Positions 18,801 to 27,842 are shown, counted from the first letter of the stretch. The stretch: DNA of 64,000 bases from Sphingobacterium sp. UBA5670 (GCF_002420705.1 NZ_DIIM01000019.1:62001-126000); one strand, 5' to 3'. Program-made: numbers and translations. The notes: generated by a model not told the origin, from the sequence alone.

Positions 18801-19727
18801 AATAAAAATATCATAGATCGAATTTTGGCTTAGTGAGTTTTTGACGGAAGTATTGTGTTTATAGTTTAAGAATTGTGTTGATCCATTAAAGATGGAAAGT
18901 CCCTTCAATGTGCCAATGAGGAGTTCGCCATTTTTAGCAGGGACAATTTTCCGGATGTTATTGCTCAGTAGATTACTATTGGCCTCGTTTAGATTATTCC
19001 ATCTTTTATCCGCGAGATTATATTGGAATATTCCGTGCAATTTTGTTCCAACCCAGAGCATATTTTGATGAAGATATAAGGCACTGAAAATACGTTCTTT
19101 TAAGGGGAGCGTAGGCAGCATCAGATTCTGGATATTGACAACCTGACTATTTTGCAGTGAAAAAGACTCTATGCCATTGTAGCTTGATATTATATAGTTG
19201 TTGGGGCTGGTTTGAATGATGGATTGCGCCCCGGGACGGTCAAGGATTTTCTTGAGATTGTAAGTACCAGCGGTCGGGATTGCCTGGTAGAGCCCTTTGT
19301 CAGTGCAAAGAAATATCTGGTCTGAAAGAAACTGGATGGCGTTAACAACAATTTTTTCCTGAAAGGGTTTTCCCTGTTTAAATACAGCTTTGCGTTTGTC
19401 GATGTCGAAAATGAATAATTGAGTTGCCGTAGCGATGAAGAGATGATTCTTTGCATTGACCGCGATCTTATTGATGTAATCAACCTTTTTAAAGACGGTA
19501 TCCTGTACTAAAATATTGGTGATATGCTGAGAGTCGTAGACAAATAAGTTGGCGCCGCCACCGAACCAAAGTTTACCCTGTTTATCCTGCGCAATGGTCA
19601 ATACTGCTTGTTTATCCAGTACATTATCCAGGCTCAGTGTCTCAAACTTAAGATCCTGGGCATGACAGAGTGAAATGATGGATATCAACAGTAGAAAATG
19701 TCGCGATAAAATAGGCAGTATGCTCAT
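15846..19727 (-). CDS. Hybrid two-component system sensor/response regulator (HTCS) of the polysaccharide locus
   Basis: One-protein signalling system that senses an oligosaccharide in the periplasm and activates nearby polysaccharide-use genes. Domain order in 1293 residues: signal peptide (ends SLCHAQ); two periplasmic Reg_prop beta-propeller halves to about 620; Y_Y_Y domain about 650-740; transmembrane helix about 746-770 (after PPFWRTWW); HisKA with phospho-acceptor His797 in SHEIRTPL; HATPase (NAIKYTP, DNGIGI, GTGIGLALTK) about 895-1010; receiver with Asp1094 in ISDLMMPYMDG; AraC-type helix-turn-helix about 1190-1285 (AYAVGFSDRKYFSREFKK). It is divergent from susC. Direct repeats in the gap are candidate binding sites. 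Confidence 0.95.
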   Translation of the reverse strand: MSILPILSRHFLLLISIISLCHAQDLKFETLSLDNVLDKQAVLTIAQDKQGKLWFGGGANLFVYDSQHITNILVQDTVFKKVDYINKIAVNAKNHLFIATATQLFIFDIDKRKAVFKQGKPFQEKIVVNAIQFLSDQIFLCTDKGLYQAIPTAGTYNLKKILDRPGAQSIIQTSPNNYIISSYNGIESFSLQNSQVVNIQNLMLPTLPLKERIFSALYLHQNMLWVGTKLHGIFQYNLADKRWNNLNEANSNLLSNNIRKIVPAKNGELLIGTLKGLSIFNGSTQFLNYKHNTSVKNSLSQNSIYDIFIDRQQITWIGTYFGGINAIYPDLIPMQHYSTRSLSGLRLNSDITGSFAESDNAYWIGTEEEGINRIDKATGATSPLPKLTQSNLIKDLYVRDNKVYAAQYGGGYSIIDAQDGNAQHFYLEKDLLNLKNNIYSIYVDPAHRIYLGTNKGLYIVEPGKPAQYNAALNATTIDDIQADNKQQIYFLRGGSLYRKKNNESNIRPIKQLDTLVLGGFYVHPNGDIWLTSKENLYHFDQQDKLTKVSRFPNNSLGWPIFVNNQVWCTSKNGLICYDPETKHSYLLNQYDGLPVKNLLGAKVFASKTGTLFVTTLNGVVSVDTRQITFNQNIPNVLFRNIFLEEAPLNYGRIQKTADPNSYQLKLRHDENFVTINFSSSNFIKPQKNRYRYKLEGFDKEWIETSSPSIRYTNIPTGMHTLTIFTSNNDGIWSSTPLRIFMDIKPPFWRTWWAYLCYAALFTLGVHLVIKFVVEREMLINSEREQERKIRFFTQISHEIRTPLTLITSPLDEIISETANLTSTQNKVKRIKKNASKLLGVINELLDFKKFDDKHFVLKKTDISFREYIEDTFYLLNDLAKAKHLNYYIRQLDAVGLQSIDTVQFDKVMFNLLSNAIKYTPEHGTVYLDLIENDYTIAIHIVDNGIGIATDNQFKIFEEYYREEQANDVIGTGIGLALTKQIVQQHEGDIRCSTMKDEKGEWTVFTVSLPKQANQKTDVVPVEILTKETEEANITNLNTLDISLKQTILIVEDNSELLAAVVSLFEESFSIITAVNGEEALSKALEYIPDLIISDLMMPYMDGAQLCQAIKTNMMTSHIPFILLTAVTDSNSQTLALEHGANIYLTKPFNNKQLFLSAHNLMAISQKRSKEFQVKTASFDNELDAQFISSLNQLIEDNLQSDGFDVNFISRTMGMSAPILYRKLKAISNLSLNNYVKTYRLNKAKELLISAMNISEVAYAVGFSDRKYFSREFKKQFGHNPSEQAANSSQTTET

Positions 19728-19746
19728 GGTTATGGGGTATTTGGAT

Positions 19747-19791
19747 CAAATTTAAGATTTTACCCCCAAATATTTATGAATTTTACCCCCC
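19747..19791. promoter_or_regulatory. Direct-repeat operator candidate between HTCS and susC
   Basis: Two exact copies of ATTTTACCCCC occur at 19757-19767 and 19780-19790, 23 nt apart start to start, about two helical turns. AraC-type DNA-binding domains commonly bind such direct repeats, and this gap separates the HTCS from its likely target susC. On the minus strand TAAATTTG (19754-19747) fits the -7 box and may be the HTCS promoter, though no good -33 box accompanies it. No consensus promoter for susC was found. Confidence 0.5.
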
Positions 19792-19862
19792 TTAATTTGC
19801 TCATAGACCCATCTTTGGCTTATTAAACAACCAATTTTATTATAAAACTAATTTCCTAAAGT

Positions 19863-22800
19863 ATGGCAAAGTTTTACAAAGTTGGACTGTCTGCTATGAT
19901 GATGTTTACTGTGGGTGCGGGTATGGCACAGCAGAAAATTTCGATTACGGGGCGAATTACAGACAGTCAAGGAGCACCTTTAGCGGGTGTAACGATTCGA
20001 GAAAAAGGTGGAAGTATTTCTACTTCCACAAACGCTACTGGTACCTATTCATTGTCAGTGAGCTCCAATGCAACAATTGTCGTTTCCTATATTGGTTATC
20101 AAAACCAGGAAGTAGCTGTTAATGGACGCAGTGTCATTAATGTTACGATGGATGGAATGAGTGCTGTCATTGACGAAGTCGTCGTGGTTGGGTATGGAAA
20201 GCAAAAAAAGGAGAAATTGTTAGGATCTGTAAGTACGATTGATGCAAAGCAAATAGAGAATCGACCGGTGACGAATGTTTCTACTGCACTAAGTGGTGTT
20301 GCAGCTGGTGTACAGGTTAAACAAAGTACAGGTAGACCTGGCAGTGATGGTGCCACTATTCGCGTACGTGGGGTTGGTTCATTGAACAATTCGGAGGCAC
20401 TTGTTGTGATTGACGGGATTGTGGGAACAATGGATGCTGTAAATCCAAATGATATTGAGACGATCTCAGTTCTAAAAGATGCATCTTCGGCTTCAATCTA
20501 TGGTACCCGTGCCGGCAATGGTGTTATTTTGATCACGACTAAGAAAGGAAAAGCAAACCAGAAAACACAATTGAACTATTCAGGTATCCTTTCTCGAACC
20601 AAACCTATGGGTACGCCGGAGTTTGTGTCTGACTATGTACGTCACATGGAGTTAATGAATGAGGGAACGTTCAATTTAGGTAAACCGGCCAAATATGCCG
20701 AATCTACAATTGACCTTTGGCGAAAGGCTAATGCAGATCCAAATGGTATAATGGCGGCGTCTGGCTTACCAAATTATATAGCTTACCCAAATACCGACTG
20801 GACGGATTGGATTTATAATTCTGCCTGGATCCAAAGTCATAATGTTTCTGCAACTGGAGGTTCTGAATCGACAAATTATATGCTTTCGGGAAGGATGTTT
20901 GATAATCCTGGGATTATGAAAAATACAGGGGCAAAAAAATATGAATTGAGAACGAATATAAGTACCAAGATTGGGGATAGGTTGACTGTCGGTACGAATA
21001 TGTTTGCGTCAACCGAAGATCGGAAAAAAGCTAGCGTTGATAATTTATATAATTTCTTAAGACAGTCTACACCAGGGGTATATCCCATGTACGATGGTCG
21101 ATTTGGTGGAGCTGTAGCAGCGGAAGAGTCGGTGCAATTGAACAATCTGATGCAATATTTGTATGAGCCTCAGGGAATGGATAAAGTTTCAAATTTTAAC
21201 TCAACCATTTTTGCCAATCTAAAGATCATCAAGGGCTTGACTTTCGAAACCAAGTTTAACTATCAAATGCGTTCGCGTGAACAAACAGGTAGTTCAATCC
21301 CGGTCGATAAATACAGTTTTGAGACCAATCAAATCGTTTATCCTGCGGGTGTAGCTAGTACATTAACATTATCTCAAGGGTATGAGAATCTCCGTACACT
21401 TACATTTGATAATGTACTCCGCTATGAAACAAGTATTGGCAAGCATAATATTGGTGCATTGCTAGGGCATAATGAGTTCCAAACAAAATGGTACACATTT
21501 TCTGCCTCGAAAAGAGGTGTTATCGATCCAACAATTTCCAATATCGGTACTGCAAATGAGATGAACAGCATTGACGGTAATGAATATCAGACTGGTATGC
21601 GTTCTTTCTTTGGTCGCGTAAACTATGATTTTGATGGAAAATATCTGGTTGAATTGAATTTACGCCGAGATGCTTCCTCTAAATTCGGAAAGGATAAGCA
21701 AGTTGGTTATTTCCCGTCCGTTGGTTTGGGATGGTTGCTCTCCAAAGAGTCATTTATGAAAGGGCTTGAACCTTATGTGCAAAATGTCAAACTACGTGGA
21801 TCCTGGGGTAAATTAGGGAATGACCGGAACAATGGTGATCCGAACAATGAAAACTATTTTCCAGCACTTGCTTTCTTCGGTAACGCGGGTTATTCTTTTG
21901 GTGGGTCACAGGTTGGAGGCCTAGAGCTTAGCAGATTTGGAAATAGGTTATTAGCTTGGGAGGAAAGTGAGAATAAGGAAGCCGGTCTGGAATTTTCGAC
22001 ATTCCAAAAAAAGGCCTATGTGGAGTTGAATTACTACAACAAATTGACTTCAGGAATTCTAGTTCCGGATCAGTTGCCATTAGCTGCCGGTACAACAGCT
22101 CCTCCCATTGTCAACTCAGCCTCGATGCGCAATAGTGGGATAGAGCTAAATTTGACATGGAAAGACAAAATTGGGGAAGTCAGCTATAATATCGGCGGTA
22201 ATTTTGCCTACAATAAAAACAGAATAACGAAACTTAAAGGTCAACTGAACAGGGGCTGGAATGATGTCAATGGTACAAGTGTCTATAGTACCAATATTGG
22301 ACAGGTTTCCAATGCGGTGGGTACAAACCAACGAAATTTGGAAGGGCATATGTATCAAGAATATTATGTCAGACAACGTTATAAAGGAGATGGTAGCTAT
22401 TATTTGGGCGGTGGCGCAGTCAATCCGAATGGAGGACCTCGTGACGGTATGATTCGTACCGAAGCTGATTATAAATGGGTACAGGATATGAAGGCCGCAG
22501 GTTATAGTTTTTCGCCTGTAAATACCTTGGGTAAAGAACAATTGTATTATGGAGATTTTCTTTATGCAGATTTAAATGGAGACAAGATATATGGCAATGA
22601 GAATGATCTAGACTTTACTGGAACATCCAATATTCCCAAATATATTTATGGTCTTAATCTTGGGTTTGCATATAAAGGTTTTGACCTAAATATGTTATGG
22701 TCCGGTGAAGGAAATTTACAATATTATTGGAACGATGAGGGGTATAGCAACAATATTGTCCGTGATGGAAATGGTATCTCAAAACGTGTAGCAGATGATC

Positions 22801-23135
22801 ATTATTTTTATGATCCGGCAAATCCGAGTGATCCTCGTACGAATATCACTGGATCTTATGCACGCCTGAAATATAACGGTGAATCCATCAATAATGCGGC
22901 TAACGATTATTACCTCTACAAAGCAGATTTTATCAAATTGAGAAACCTACAAATAGGCTATACTTTCAATAGTAAACTGACGGAACGACTGCATGTACGT
23001 AATCTGCGTGTTTACTTCTCTGGTGAGAACCTATTGATGTTTACGAAATTCCCTGGTGCTGATCCAGAAATCGGGGCGGGCGCTAAATATCCAACGATGA
23101 AACAATATGCATTTGGGTTGAATGTTGGATTTTAA
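19863..23135 (+). CDS. SusC-like TonB-dependent outer membrane transporter
   Basis: Outer membrane beta-barrel importing oligosaccharides with its SusD partner, powered by TonB. The 1090 residues carry a signal peptide (ends GAGMAQQ), a carboxypeptidase-regulatory-like domain at about 25-105 (ITGRITDSQGAPLAGVTIRE), the linker VVVGYGKQKK typical of SusC proteins, a plug domain about 115-235 (IRVRGVGSLNN, VVIDGI, SIYGTRAGNGVILITTKKG) and a long barrel ending in aromatic GLNVGF. No anti-sigma-interacting STN domain is present, consistent with control by the HTCS instead. SusD follows after 12 nt. First gene of the operon. Confidence 0.95.
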   Translation: MAKFYKVGLSAMMMFTVGAGMAQQKISITGRITDSQGAPLAGVTIREKGGSISTSTNATGTYSLSVSSNATIVVSYIGYQNQEVAVNGRSVINVTMDGMSAVIDEVVVVGYGKQKKEKLLGSVSTIDAKQIENRPVTNVSTALSGVAAGVQVKQSTGRPGSDGATIRVRGVGSLNNSEALVVIDGIVGTMDAVNPNDIETISVLKDASSASIYGTRAGNGVILITTKKGKANQKTQLNYSGILSRTKPMGTPEFVSDYVRHMELMNEGTFNLGKPAKYAESTIDLWRKANADPNGIMAASGLPNYIAYPNTDWTDWIYNSAWIQSHNVSATGGSESTNYMLSGRMFDNPGIMKNTGAKKYELRTNISTKIGDRLTVGTNMFASTEDRKKASVDNLYNFLRQSTPGVYPMYDGRFGGAVAAEESVQLNNLMQYLYEPQGMDKVSNFNSTIFANLKIIKGLTFETKFNYQMRSREQTGSSIPVDKYSFETNQIVYPAGVASTLTLSQGYENLRTLTFDNVLRYETSIGKHNIGALLGHNEFQTKWYTFSASKRGVIDPTISNIGTANEMNSIDGNEYQTGMRSFFGRVNYDFDGKYLVELNLRRDASSKFGKDKQVGYFPSVGLGWLLSKESFMKGLEPYVQNVKLRGSWGKLGNDRNNGDPNNENYFPALAFFGNAGYSFGGSQVGGLELSRFGNRLLAWEESENKEAGLEFSTFQKKAYVELNYYNKLTSGILVPDQLPLAAGTTAPPIVNSASMRNSGIELNLTWKDKIGEVSYNIGGNFAYNKNRITKLKGQLNRGWNDVNGTSVYSTNIGQVSNAVGTNQRNLEGHMYQEYYVRQRYKGDGSYYLGGGAVNPNGGPRDGMIRTEADYKWVQDMKAAGYSFSPVNTLGKEQLYYGDFLYADLNGDKIYGNENDLDFTGTSNIPKYIYGLNLGFAYKGFDLNMLWSGEGNLQYYWNDEGYSNNIVRDGNGISKRVADDHYFYDPANPSDPRTNITGSYARLKYNGESINNAANDYYLYKADFIKLRNLQIGYTFNSKLTERLHVRNLRVYFSGENLLMFTKFPGADPEIGAGAKYPTMKQYAFGLNVGF

Positions 23136-23147
23136 TACTAAAAAGAC

Positions 23148-24977
23148 ATGAAGAAAATATTAGATATAGAGATAAAAAATGTATTTACATATTGTAAAAA
23201 ATATACTTGGCGTGTATCTGCGCTTGCGATTCTCTTAGGCACACTAGGATCTTGTAAAAAGGATTTATTGGATATCACATCTAATACACAGGTGCCAGAG
23301 GATAAGATGTGGACGACAGATAATTATACCGATCTTGGGGTAAATGGTGTGTATCAGGCCTTACGCTTTGGATATGCAACTGGTGGTACAAATAATAGAG
23401 AACTCTATCAATATGACCGTCTTTCCAATACGCTGATCCCCAGAGGAGGTGACGTATTATTAAATGCAACGGCCAATACGTCGACATCGCTTTTTGCAGA
23501 TGTCTGGAAAGAGCTTTATGAAAGTGTGCATCGCGCCAATGATGCGATCTATGGAATCAGTAATATTTCACCTTCGGCTCCAGAGAAAAAAGCGCGTTTG
23601 CTCGCGGAAGTGAAATTTTTACGGGCTTTTTACTATTATAGACTAAATCAACTTTATCGGGGTGTACCTATTTATGACGCACCGATCAAATTTAATGAGG
23701 CTACTAAACCTAGAAATACGGAAAAAGAAGTTTGGGACTTTATTATTAAAGATCTGACAGATTGTATAGCTGAGGCCAATCTGCCAACGAAATTCCCAGC
23801 GGGAGATAAGAATTTTGGTCGGATTTCGAAGTCTGCAGCCTATGCACTCCGTGGAAAAGTTTATATGTATCTCCAGGATTGGGATAAGGCCATTGCGGAT
23901 TTTCAGGCAGTTAAGGATGCAGGACATCAACTGTTCCCTAATTACAAAGCTTTATTTACCGCAGCGAATGAGAAGTCTGATGAAATGATTTTCTCTATTC
24001 AGAACATTGCTTTGGACAATTATGGTTCAACCATGCAGTTTTACTTCGGTAGCCGTTCAGCATTTGGTTCCAATTGGGATACTTATATGGTTAGTCCTGA
24101 TTTTGTAGATCTGTATGAAAATAAGGATGGCAGTAAATTTAACTGGGATGATGTAATCCCTGGTTATAGTGCCATGGCACCCGAAAAGAGAGAAATCTAT
24201 TTTGTCAGAAATAATGTAGAGAAAGTTGCAAATGATAACAAGAAGCCAGCTAAATACAATGATTTGGTTTCTAAGGGGCTCGATTTCGGATTGTATTTAA
24301 ATAATGGTAATGAAGAACGCTTAAAAAAGGCTTACGATAACCGGGATCCGCGTTTAAGTGCAAACGTTATTCTACCCTATTCAACTTTTGTGGGGATGAA
24401 TGGTTCCGCCGATCAGACATTCACCTCCAGATGGCCGCATGTCGAGCAGTTGGGCAATGTCTTTGATTTAAGAACCGATATGGAGAGCCAATTCTTTTAC
24501 ATTCCACGTAAGTTTGTCTATGAAGGTGGAAAGCCACCTATTCCGAGCCGGGTCGCTGGAGATATAGATTATCCGGTGATACGATATGCAGATGTTCTTT
24601 TATTGTGGGCTGAGGCACTAAATGAAAAGGGACAAACGGCCCCAGCTGTAGATAAGGTGAATGAGGTCCGGGGCAGAGCAGGAGTTGGATTATTGAACAG
24701 TTCGGTTGCTACGACTGTGAAGGATAAAGCTGATTTGACGAGCCGTATCCGTAATGAACGTAGAAGGGAGCTTTTCGGTGAGGGTGTTATCTATTTCGAT
24801 GAATTGCGATGGAAATCTTGGAAAGACCAAGTTTTTAACGGAAATGCGGGCAATAAGCAACCTTGGGGAGCAATTGTCGATAAATACACCTATCTGGGTG
24901 ATCAATTGTTGACCTGGCCAATTCCTGAAGTAGAAAGACAACGAAATACAAGCTTGACGCAAAATACGGGCTGGTAG
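23148..24977 (+). CDS. SusD/RagB-like surface glycan-binding lipoprotein
   Basis: Surface lipoprotein that caps the SusC barrel and binds the incoming glycan. The 609 residues have an unusually long n-region before the hydrophobic core; the lipobox is LGSC with Cys36, followed directly by KKD, fitting surface export. The body is helical with tetratricopeptide-like repeats (ARLLAEVKFLRAFYYYRL, AAYALRGKVYMYLQDWDKAI), and the C-terminal part holds the SusD hallmarks YADVLLLWAEALNE, VRGRAG and RNERRRELFGEG. It is 12 nt after susC. The terminator that follows may lower expression of the downstream enzyme genes relative to susCD. Confidence 0.95.
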   Translation: MKKILDIEIKNVFTYCKKYTWRVSALAILLGTLGSCKKDLLDITSNTQVPEDKMWTTDNYTDLGVNGVYQALRFGYATGGTNNRELYQYDRLSNTLIPRGGDVLLNATANTSTSLFADVWKELYESVHRANDAIYGISNISPSAPEKKARLLAEVKFLRAFYYYRLNQLYRGVPIYDAPIKFNEATKPRNTEKEVWDFIIKDLTDCIAEANLPTKFPAGDKNFGRISKSAAYALRGKVYMYLQDWDKAIADFQAVKDAGHQLFPNYKALFTAANEKSDEMIFSIQNIALDNYGSTMQFYFGSRSAFGSNWDTYMVSPDFVDLYENKDGSKFNWDDVIPGYSAMAPEKREIYFVRNNVEKVANDNKKPAKYNDLVSKGLDFGLYLNNGNEERLKKAYDNRDPRLSANVILPYSTFVGMNGSADQTFTSRWPHVEQLGNVFDLRTDMESQFFYIPRKFVYEGGKPPIPSRVAGDIDYPVIRYADVLLLWAEALNEKGQTAPAVDKVNEVRGRAGVGLLNSSVATTVKDKADLTSRIRNERRRELFGEGVIYFDELRWKSWKDQVFNGNAGNKQPWGAIVDKYTYLGDQLLTWPIPEVERQRNTSLTQNTGW

Positions 24978-25014
24978 GAGAGTTGGTATAACGCTTTCAC
25001 GTAAAAAAGTTGTT

Positions 25015-25060
25015 ATCAATCGCTTATGCAATCGTTTGCTGGAGCGATTGATTTCTTTTT
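25015..25060 (+). terminator. Terminator or attenuator after susD
   Basis: Perfect 10-bp stem ATCAATCGCT (25015-25024) / AGCGATTGAT (25043-25052), 18-nt loop, then TTCTTTTT. As more genes of the locus follow on the same strand, partial read-through is likely; a separate promoter for the next gene was not found. Confidence 0.7.
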
Positions 25061-25143
25061 GCTTGCTTTTATAACGTAAAATAAAGATTTTTAATGTTTT
25101 GTGTAGCGTTAATTAGCTCACATTAATTTATAAACCATTATCG

Positions 25144-26409
25144 ATGAAGAGAAGATTCCTATTAAAATTGTTAGGCGGAGCTGGCGTTGGTGTATTAACG
25201 GCGTCTTTACCAGTGGAAGCAAAGGCAATCAGTTTAGACGATAAAAGAAATTCTACCGAAAATGACCGGGCTTATTGGGTATCTATCTTACACAAGATGG
25301 CAGCTCCCATATTGAGCAATATCAGTAAACAGCAATGGCGTAAAAATATGCCGATGGAGGTGAGCCCGACTTTTGATAGTAGGGATCCCGGCGTTGGATA
25401 CCTGGAAGCCTTTGGGCGTTTGTTGGCTGGAATGGCACCTTGGCTGGCATTAGCGGATGATGCAACTGAGGAAGGTAAATTACGCAAGCAATTACGCGAC
25501 CAGGCGCTACTGGGGATAAAGTATGGTGTAGATCCAAAATCTCCGGATTATTTTACTTGGCGAGGACCTTCATCTCAGACCCTTGTGGATGCAGCGCATC
25601 TTGCACTGGCTTTTCTGAGAGCCCCAAAAGCTTTATGGGAACCATTGGACCCAACGACAAAGAGAAGAGTCGTCGAAGAGTTTAAACTGCTACGGAAGAT
25701 CAAGCCCAATGAAAGTAATTGGCTGCTTTTTGCGGCAATGACAGAAACATTTCTTTACAGCATAGGAGAGGAATGTGCACGGGAAAAGATCGATTATGCG
25801 GTCAATAAATTTGATCAGGAATGGTATGTGGGGGATGGCTGGTATAGTGATGGTGTCCATTTTAGTTTTGACCACTACAATGGTTATGTGATCCATTGTA
25901 TGCAGGTGGAGTCACTGCGTCATAACATTTCAGCGGGAGGAAAATACAAGGAAATGTATGAGCGAGCCTATAAACGAATGCAGCGTTATGCGCATCACCT
26001 AGAACGCATGATCTCTCCGGAAGGTCATTATGTCGTTGTTGGACGCTCCTCAACTTATAAAAATGCCGCATTCCAGCCGCTAGCAACAGTTGCCTTAGAA
26101 AATAAGCTACCCGAAGATATCTCAAAGGGACAGGTTAGGGCTGCATTGACCACGATACTTCGACATATTTATATTGACAAGACATTTGCACCCTCAGGAT
26201 GGCTGCGTATGGGAGTGGTAGGTGACAAACAATCCAATCTCGCAGATTACTATACAAACGCAGGTTCGATGTATGTGGCCTCCCTGTCATTCTTGCCTTT
26301 GGGATTACCGGCAGACGATGAGTTCTGGACCTGTGCCCCGCAACCATGGACTTCCCAAAAATGCTGGAATGCTGAGCAATTTCCCAAGGACTATTATGTA
26401 AGTTATTAA
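25144..26409 (+). CDS. DUF2264-family protein, probable exported glycoside hydrolase
   Basis: A 421-residue protein of the DUF2264 family, predicted all-alpha barrel. The N-terminus KRRFLLKLLGGAGVG resembles a twin-arginine signal, with likely cleavage near PVEAKA. Family landmarks include the segment FGRLLAGMAPWL (about 98-109), W-rich stretches such as YVGDGWYSDG, and FSFDHYNGYV. Some related proteins have been assigned beta-glucuronidase activity; I recall this only generally and do not treat it as proven here. Position between susD and a GH88 gene supports a role in breaking down a uronate-rich glycan. Catalytic residues are not identified. Confidence 0.8.
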   Translation: MKRRFLLKLLGGAGVGVLTASLPVEAKAISLDDKRNSTENDRAYWVSILHKMAAPILSNISKQQWRKNMPMEVSPTFDSRDPGVGYLEAFGRLLAGMAPWLALADDATEEGKLRKQLRDQALLGIKYGVDPKSPDYFTWRGPSSQTLVDAAHLALAFLRAPKALWEPLDPTTKRRVVEEFKLLRKIKPNESNWLLFAAMTETFLYSIGEECAREKIDYAVNKFDQEWYVGDGWYSDGVHFSFDHYNGYVIHCMQVESLRHNISAGGKYKEMYERAYKRMQRYAHHLERMISPEGHYVVVGRSSTYKNAAFQPLATVALENKLPEDISKGQVRAALTTILRHIYIDKTFAPSGWLRMGVVGDKQSNLADYYTNAGSMYVASLSFLPLGLPADDEFWTCAPQPWTSQKCWNAEQFPKDYYVSY

Positions 26410-26452
26410 ACGAAAAAAGAATAAAAAAGCAAAAGATTAAGGATTGGATAAA

Positions 26453-27727
26453 ATGAAGATACAACACTATATTACGGGAGCTTTAATGATCGGGCTAGGC
26501 ATGCAGGGAATTTCCTGTTCCAGTCAGCGAAACATAGGGTCAGTGAAATTGGGGCTTGACAAAGAATTTGTCCGTACCAATTTAGAAGATGCACATAAAC
26601 AAATTGCCTACCTTGCAGCATCGATCGGTGAATCGGATATGCCTACAACCTATAAAGATGGTAAATATGTAAATTGGGGTTCAAGTTGGTGGTGCTCTGG
26701 GTTTTATCCCGGTACAGTGTTATACTTATACGAGTATACCAAGGATGAAAAGCTTTTGATGGAAGCAAAAAGCAAATTAAAAGAACTCGAGAAGGAGAAG
26801 AACAACAAGGGAACACATGATTTGGGCTTTATGTTGTACTGCAGCTTTGGTAATGCATTGCGCTTGACAGGGGATTCGACATCCTATAAAGAAATTTTAA
26901 GTACTGGAGCAGCATCTTTGGCAACACGTTTCCATGAAGCACCGAAAACGATTCGATCATGGGACGGTGGAAAAAACTGGGATGGCCAGCCTTGGACTTA
27001 TCCGGTAATCATCGACAATATGATGAACCTGGAGTTTCTGACGGAAGTCTCCAAAATGACAGGTGATAAGCGTTATCGTGATATTGCGGTGCAACATGCC
27101 AATACGACGATGGTAAACCACTATCGAAAAGATTATAGTTCCTACCATGTCGTGGATTACAATCCGCAAGATGGAAGTATTATTTCGAGAAAGACTGCCC
27201 AAGGTGCTTTTGACGAATCTGCATGGGCTAGGGGACAGTCTTGGGGATTGTATGGTTATACGATGATGTACCGCGAGACCGGCGACAAGAAATATTTGGA
27301 ACAAGCTCGACATATTGCACAGTTTTATCTGAACCATCCCAATCTTCCAAAGGATCTGATCCCTTATTGGGATATGGACCAGAACAAACTTACTCCGGAT
27401 AGTAAATATTATGGTCAGAAAGATCTTCGTGATGTATCGACAGCTTCGGTGACCGCTTCGGCTTTGTTGGAACTGGCACAATACACAACAGGAGGTGAAA
27501 GCCAGCTGTATATCTCGAAAGCTGAGCAGATGTTACGTTCATTATCGTCTAAACCGTACAAAGCAGATTTTAAAGAAGCAGGTGGCTATATCTTGAAACA
27601 TAGTGTTGGTTCAATCCCCCATAAAACAGAGGTTGATGTGCCTTTAACCTATGCCGATTACTATTATGTAGAGGCATTGGTGCGGTATGATCGATTGCTC
27701 CGTGGAGAAAAGGTAATCAAGCCATAG
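26453..27727 (+). CDS. GH88 unsaturated glucuronyl hydrolase, lipoprotein (copy 2)
   Basis: Second GH88 enzyme of the locus, hydrolysing unsaturated uronyl ends of lyase products. ATG at 26453 is preferred over the TTG nine bases upstream: AAGGA lies at a normal distance from the ATG and is too close to the TTG. The N-terminus is a lipoprotein signal with lipobox GISC (Cys22), unlike the Sec-type copy 1. Catalytic aspartates are Asp123 (THDLGF) and Asp188 (IDNMMNL). The protein is closely similar to copy 1 along its length, for example EKEKNNKGTHDLGFML. A decayed copy of this gene's last ~105 bases lies at 31168-31272. Confidence 0.92.
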   Translation: MKIQHYITGALMIGLGMQGISCSSQRNIGSVKLGLDKEFVRTNLEDAHKQIAYLAASIGESDMPTTYKDGKYVNWGSSWWCSGFYPGTVLYLYEYTKDEKLLMEAKSKLKELEKEKNNKGTHDLGFMLYCSFGNALRLTGDSTSYKEILSTGAASLATRFHEAPKTIRSWDGGKNWDGQPWTYPVIIDNMMNLEFLTEVSKMTGDKRYRDIAVQHANTTMVNHYRKDYSSYHVVDYNPQDGSIISRKTAQGAFDESAWARGQSWGLYGYTMMYRETGDKKYLEQARHIAQFYLNHPNLPKDLIPYWDMDQNKLTPDSKYYGQKDLRDVSTASVTASALLELAQYTTGGESQLYISKAEQMLRSLSSKPYKADFKEAGGYILKHSVGSIPHKTEVDVPLTYADYYYVEALVRYDRLLRGEKVIKP

Positions 27728-27738
27728 AAACTATCAGA

Positions 27739-27780
27739 CTTGCCTTTGAAGCATAAAGGATTTTTTGTTTTAAAGGCAAG
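27739..27780 (+). terminator. Possible terminator with alternative pairing after GH88 copy 2
   Basis: CCTTT (27743-27747) can pair with AAAGG (27755-27759), followed by a six-T run, forming a short intrinsic terminator. The longer arm CTTGCCTTT (27739-27747) can instead pair with AAAGGCAAG (27772-27780), which would enclose the T run. The two folds are mutually exclusive. Confidence 0.4.
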
Positions 27781-27842
27781 ATGATGACTCTCTTGAATAC
27801 AGTAAGTTTTAGAAAGAATGTTTTATCAGGCAACAAGAGATC

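Noticed and set aside
22146..22541. 131-codon minus-strand open frame in susC
   Set aside because: Antisense to the conserved barrel; no independent evidence.
26957..27481. 174-codon minus-strand open frame in GH88 copy 2
   Set aside because: Same position and character as the shadow in copy 1; arises because the two paralogues share codons, not because it is a gene.
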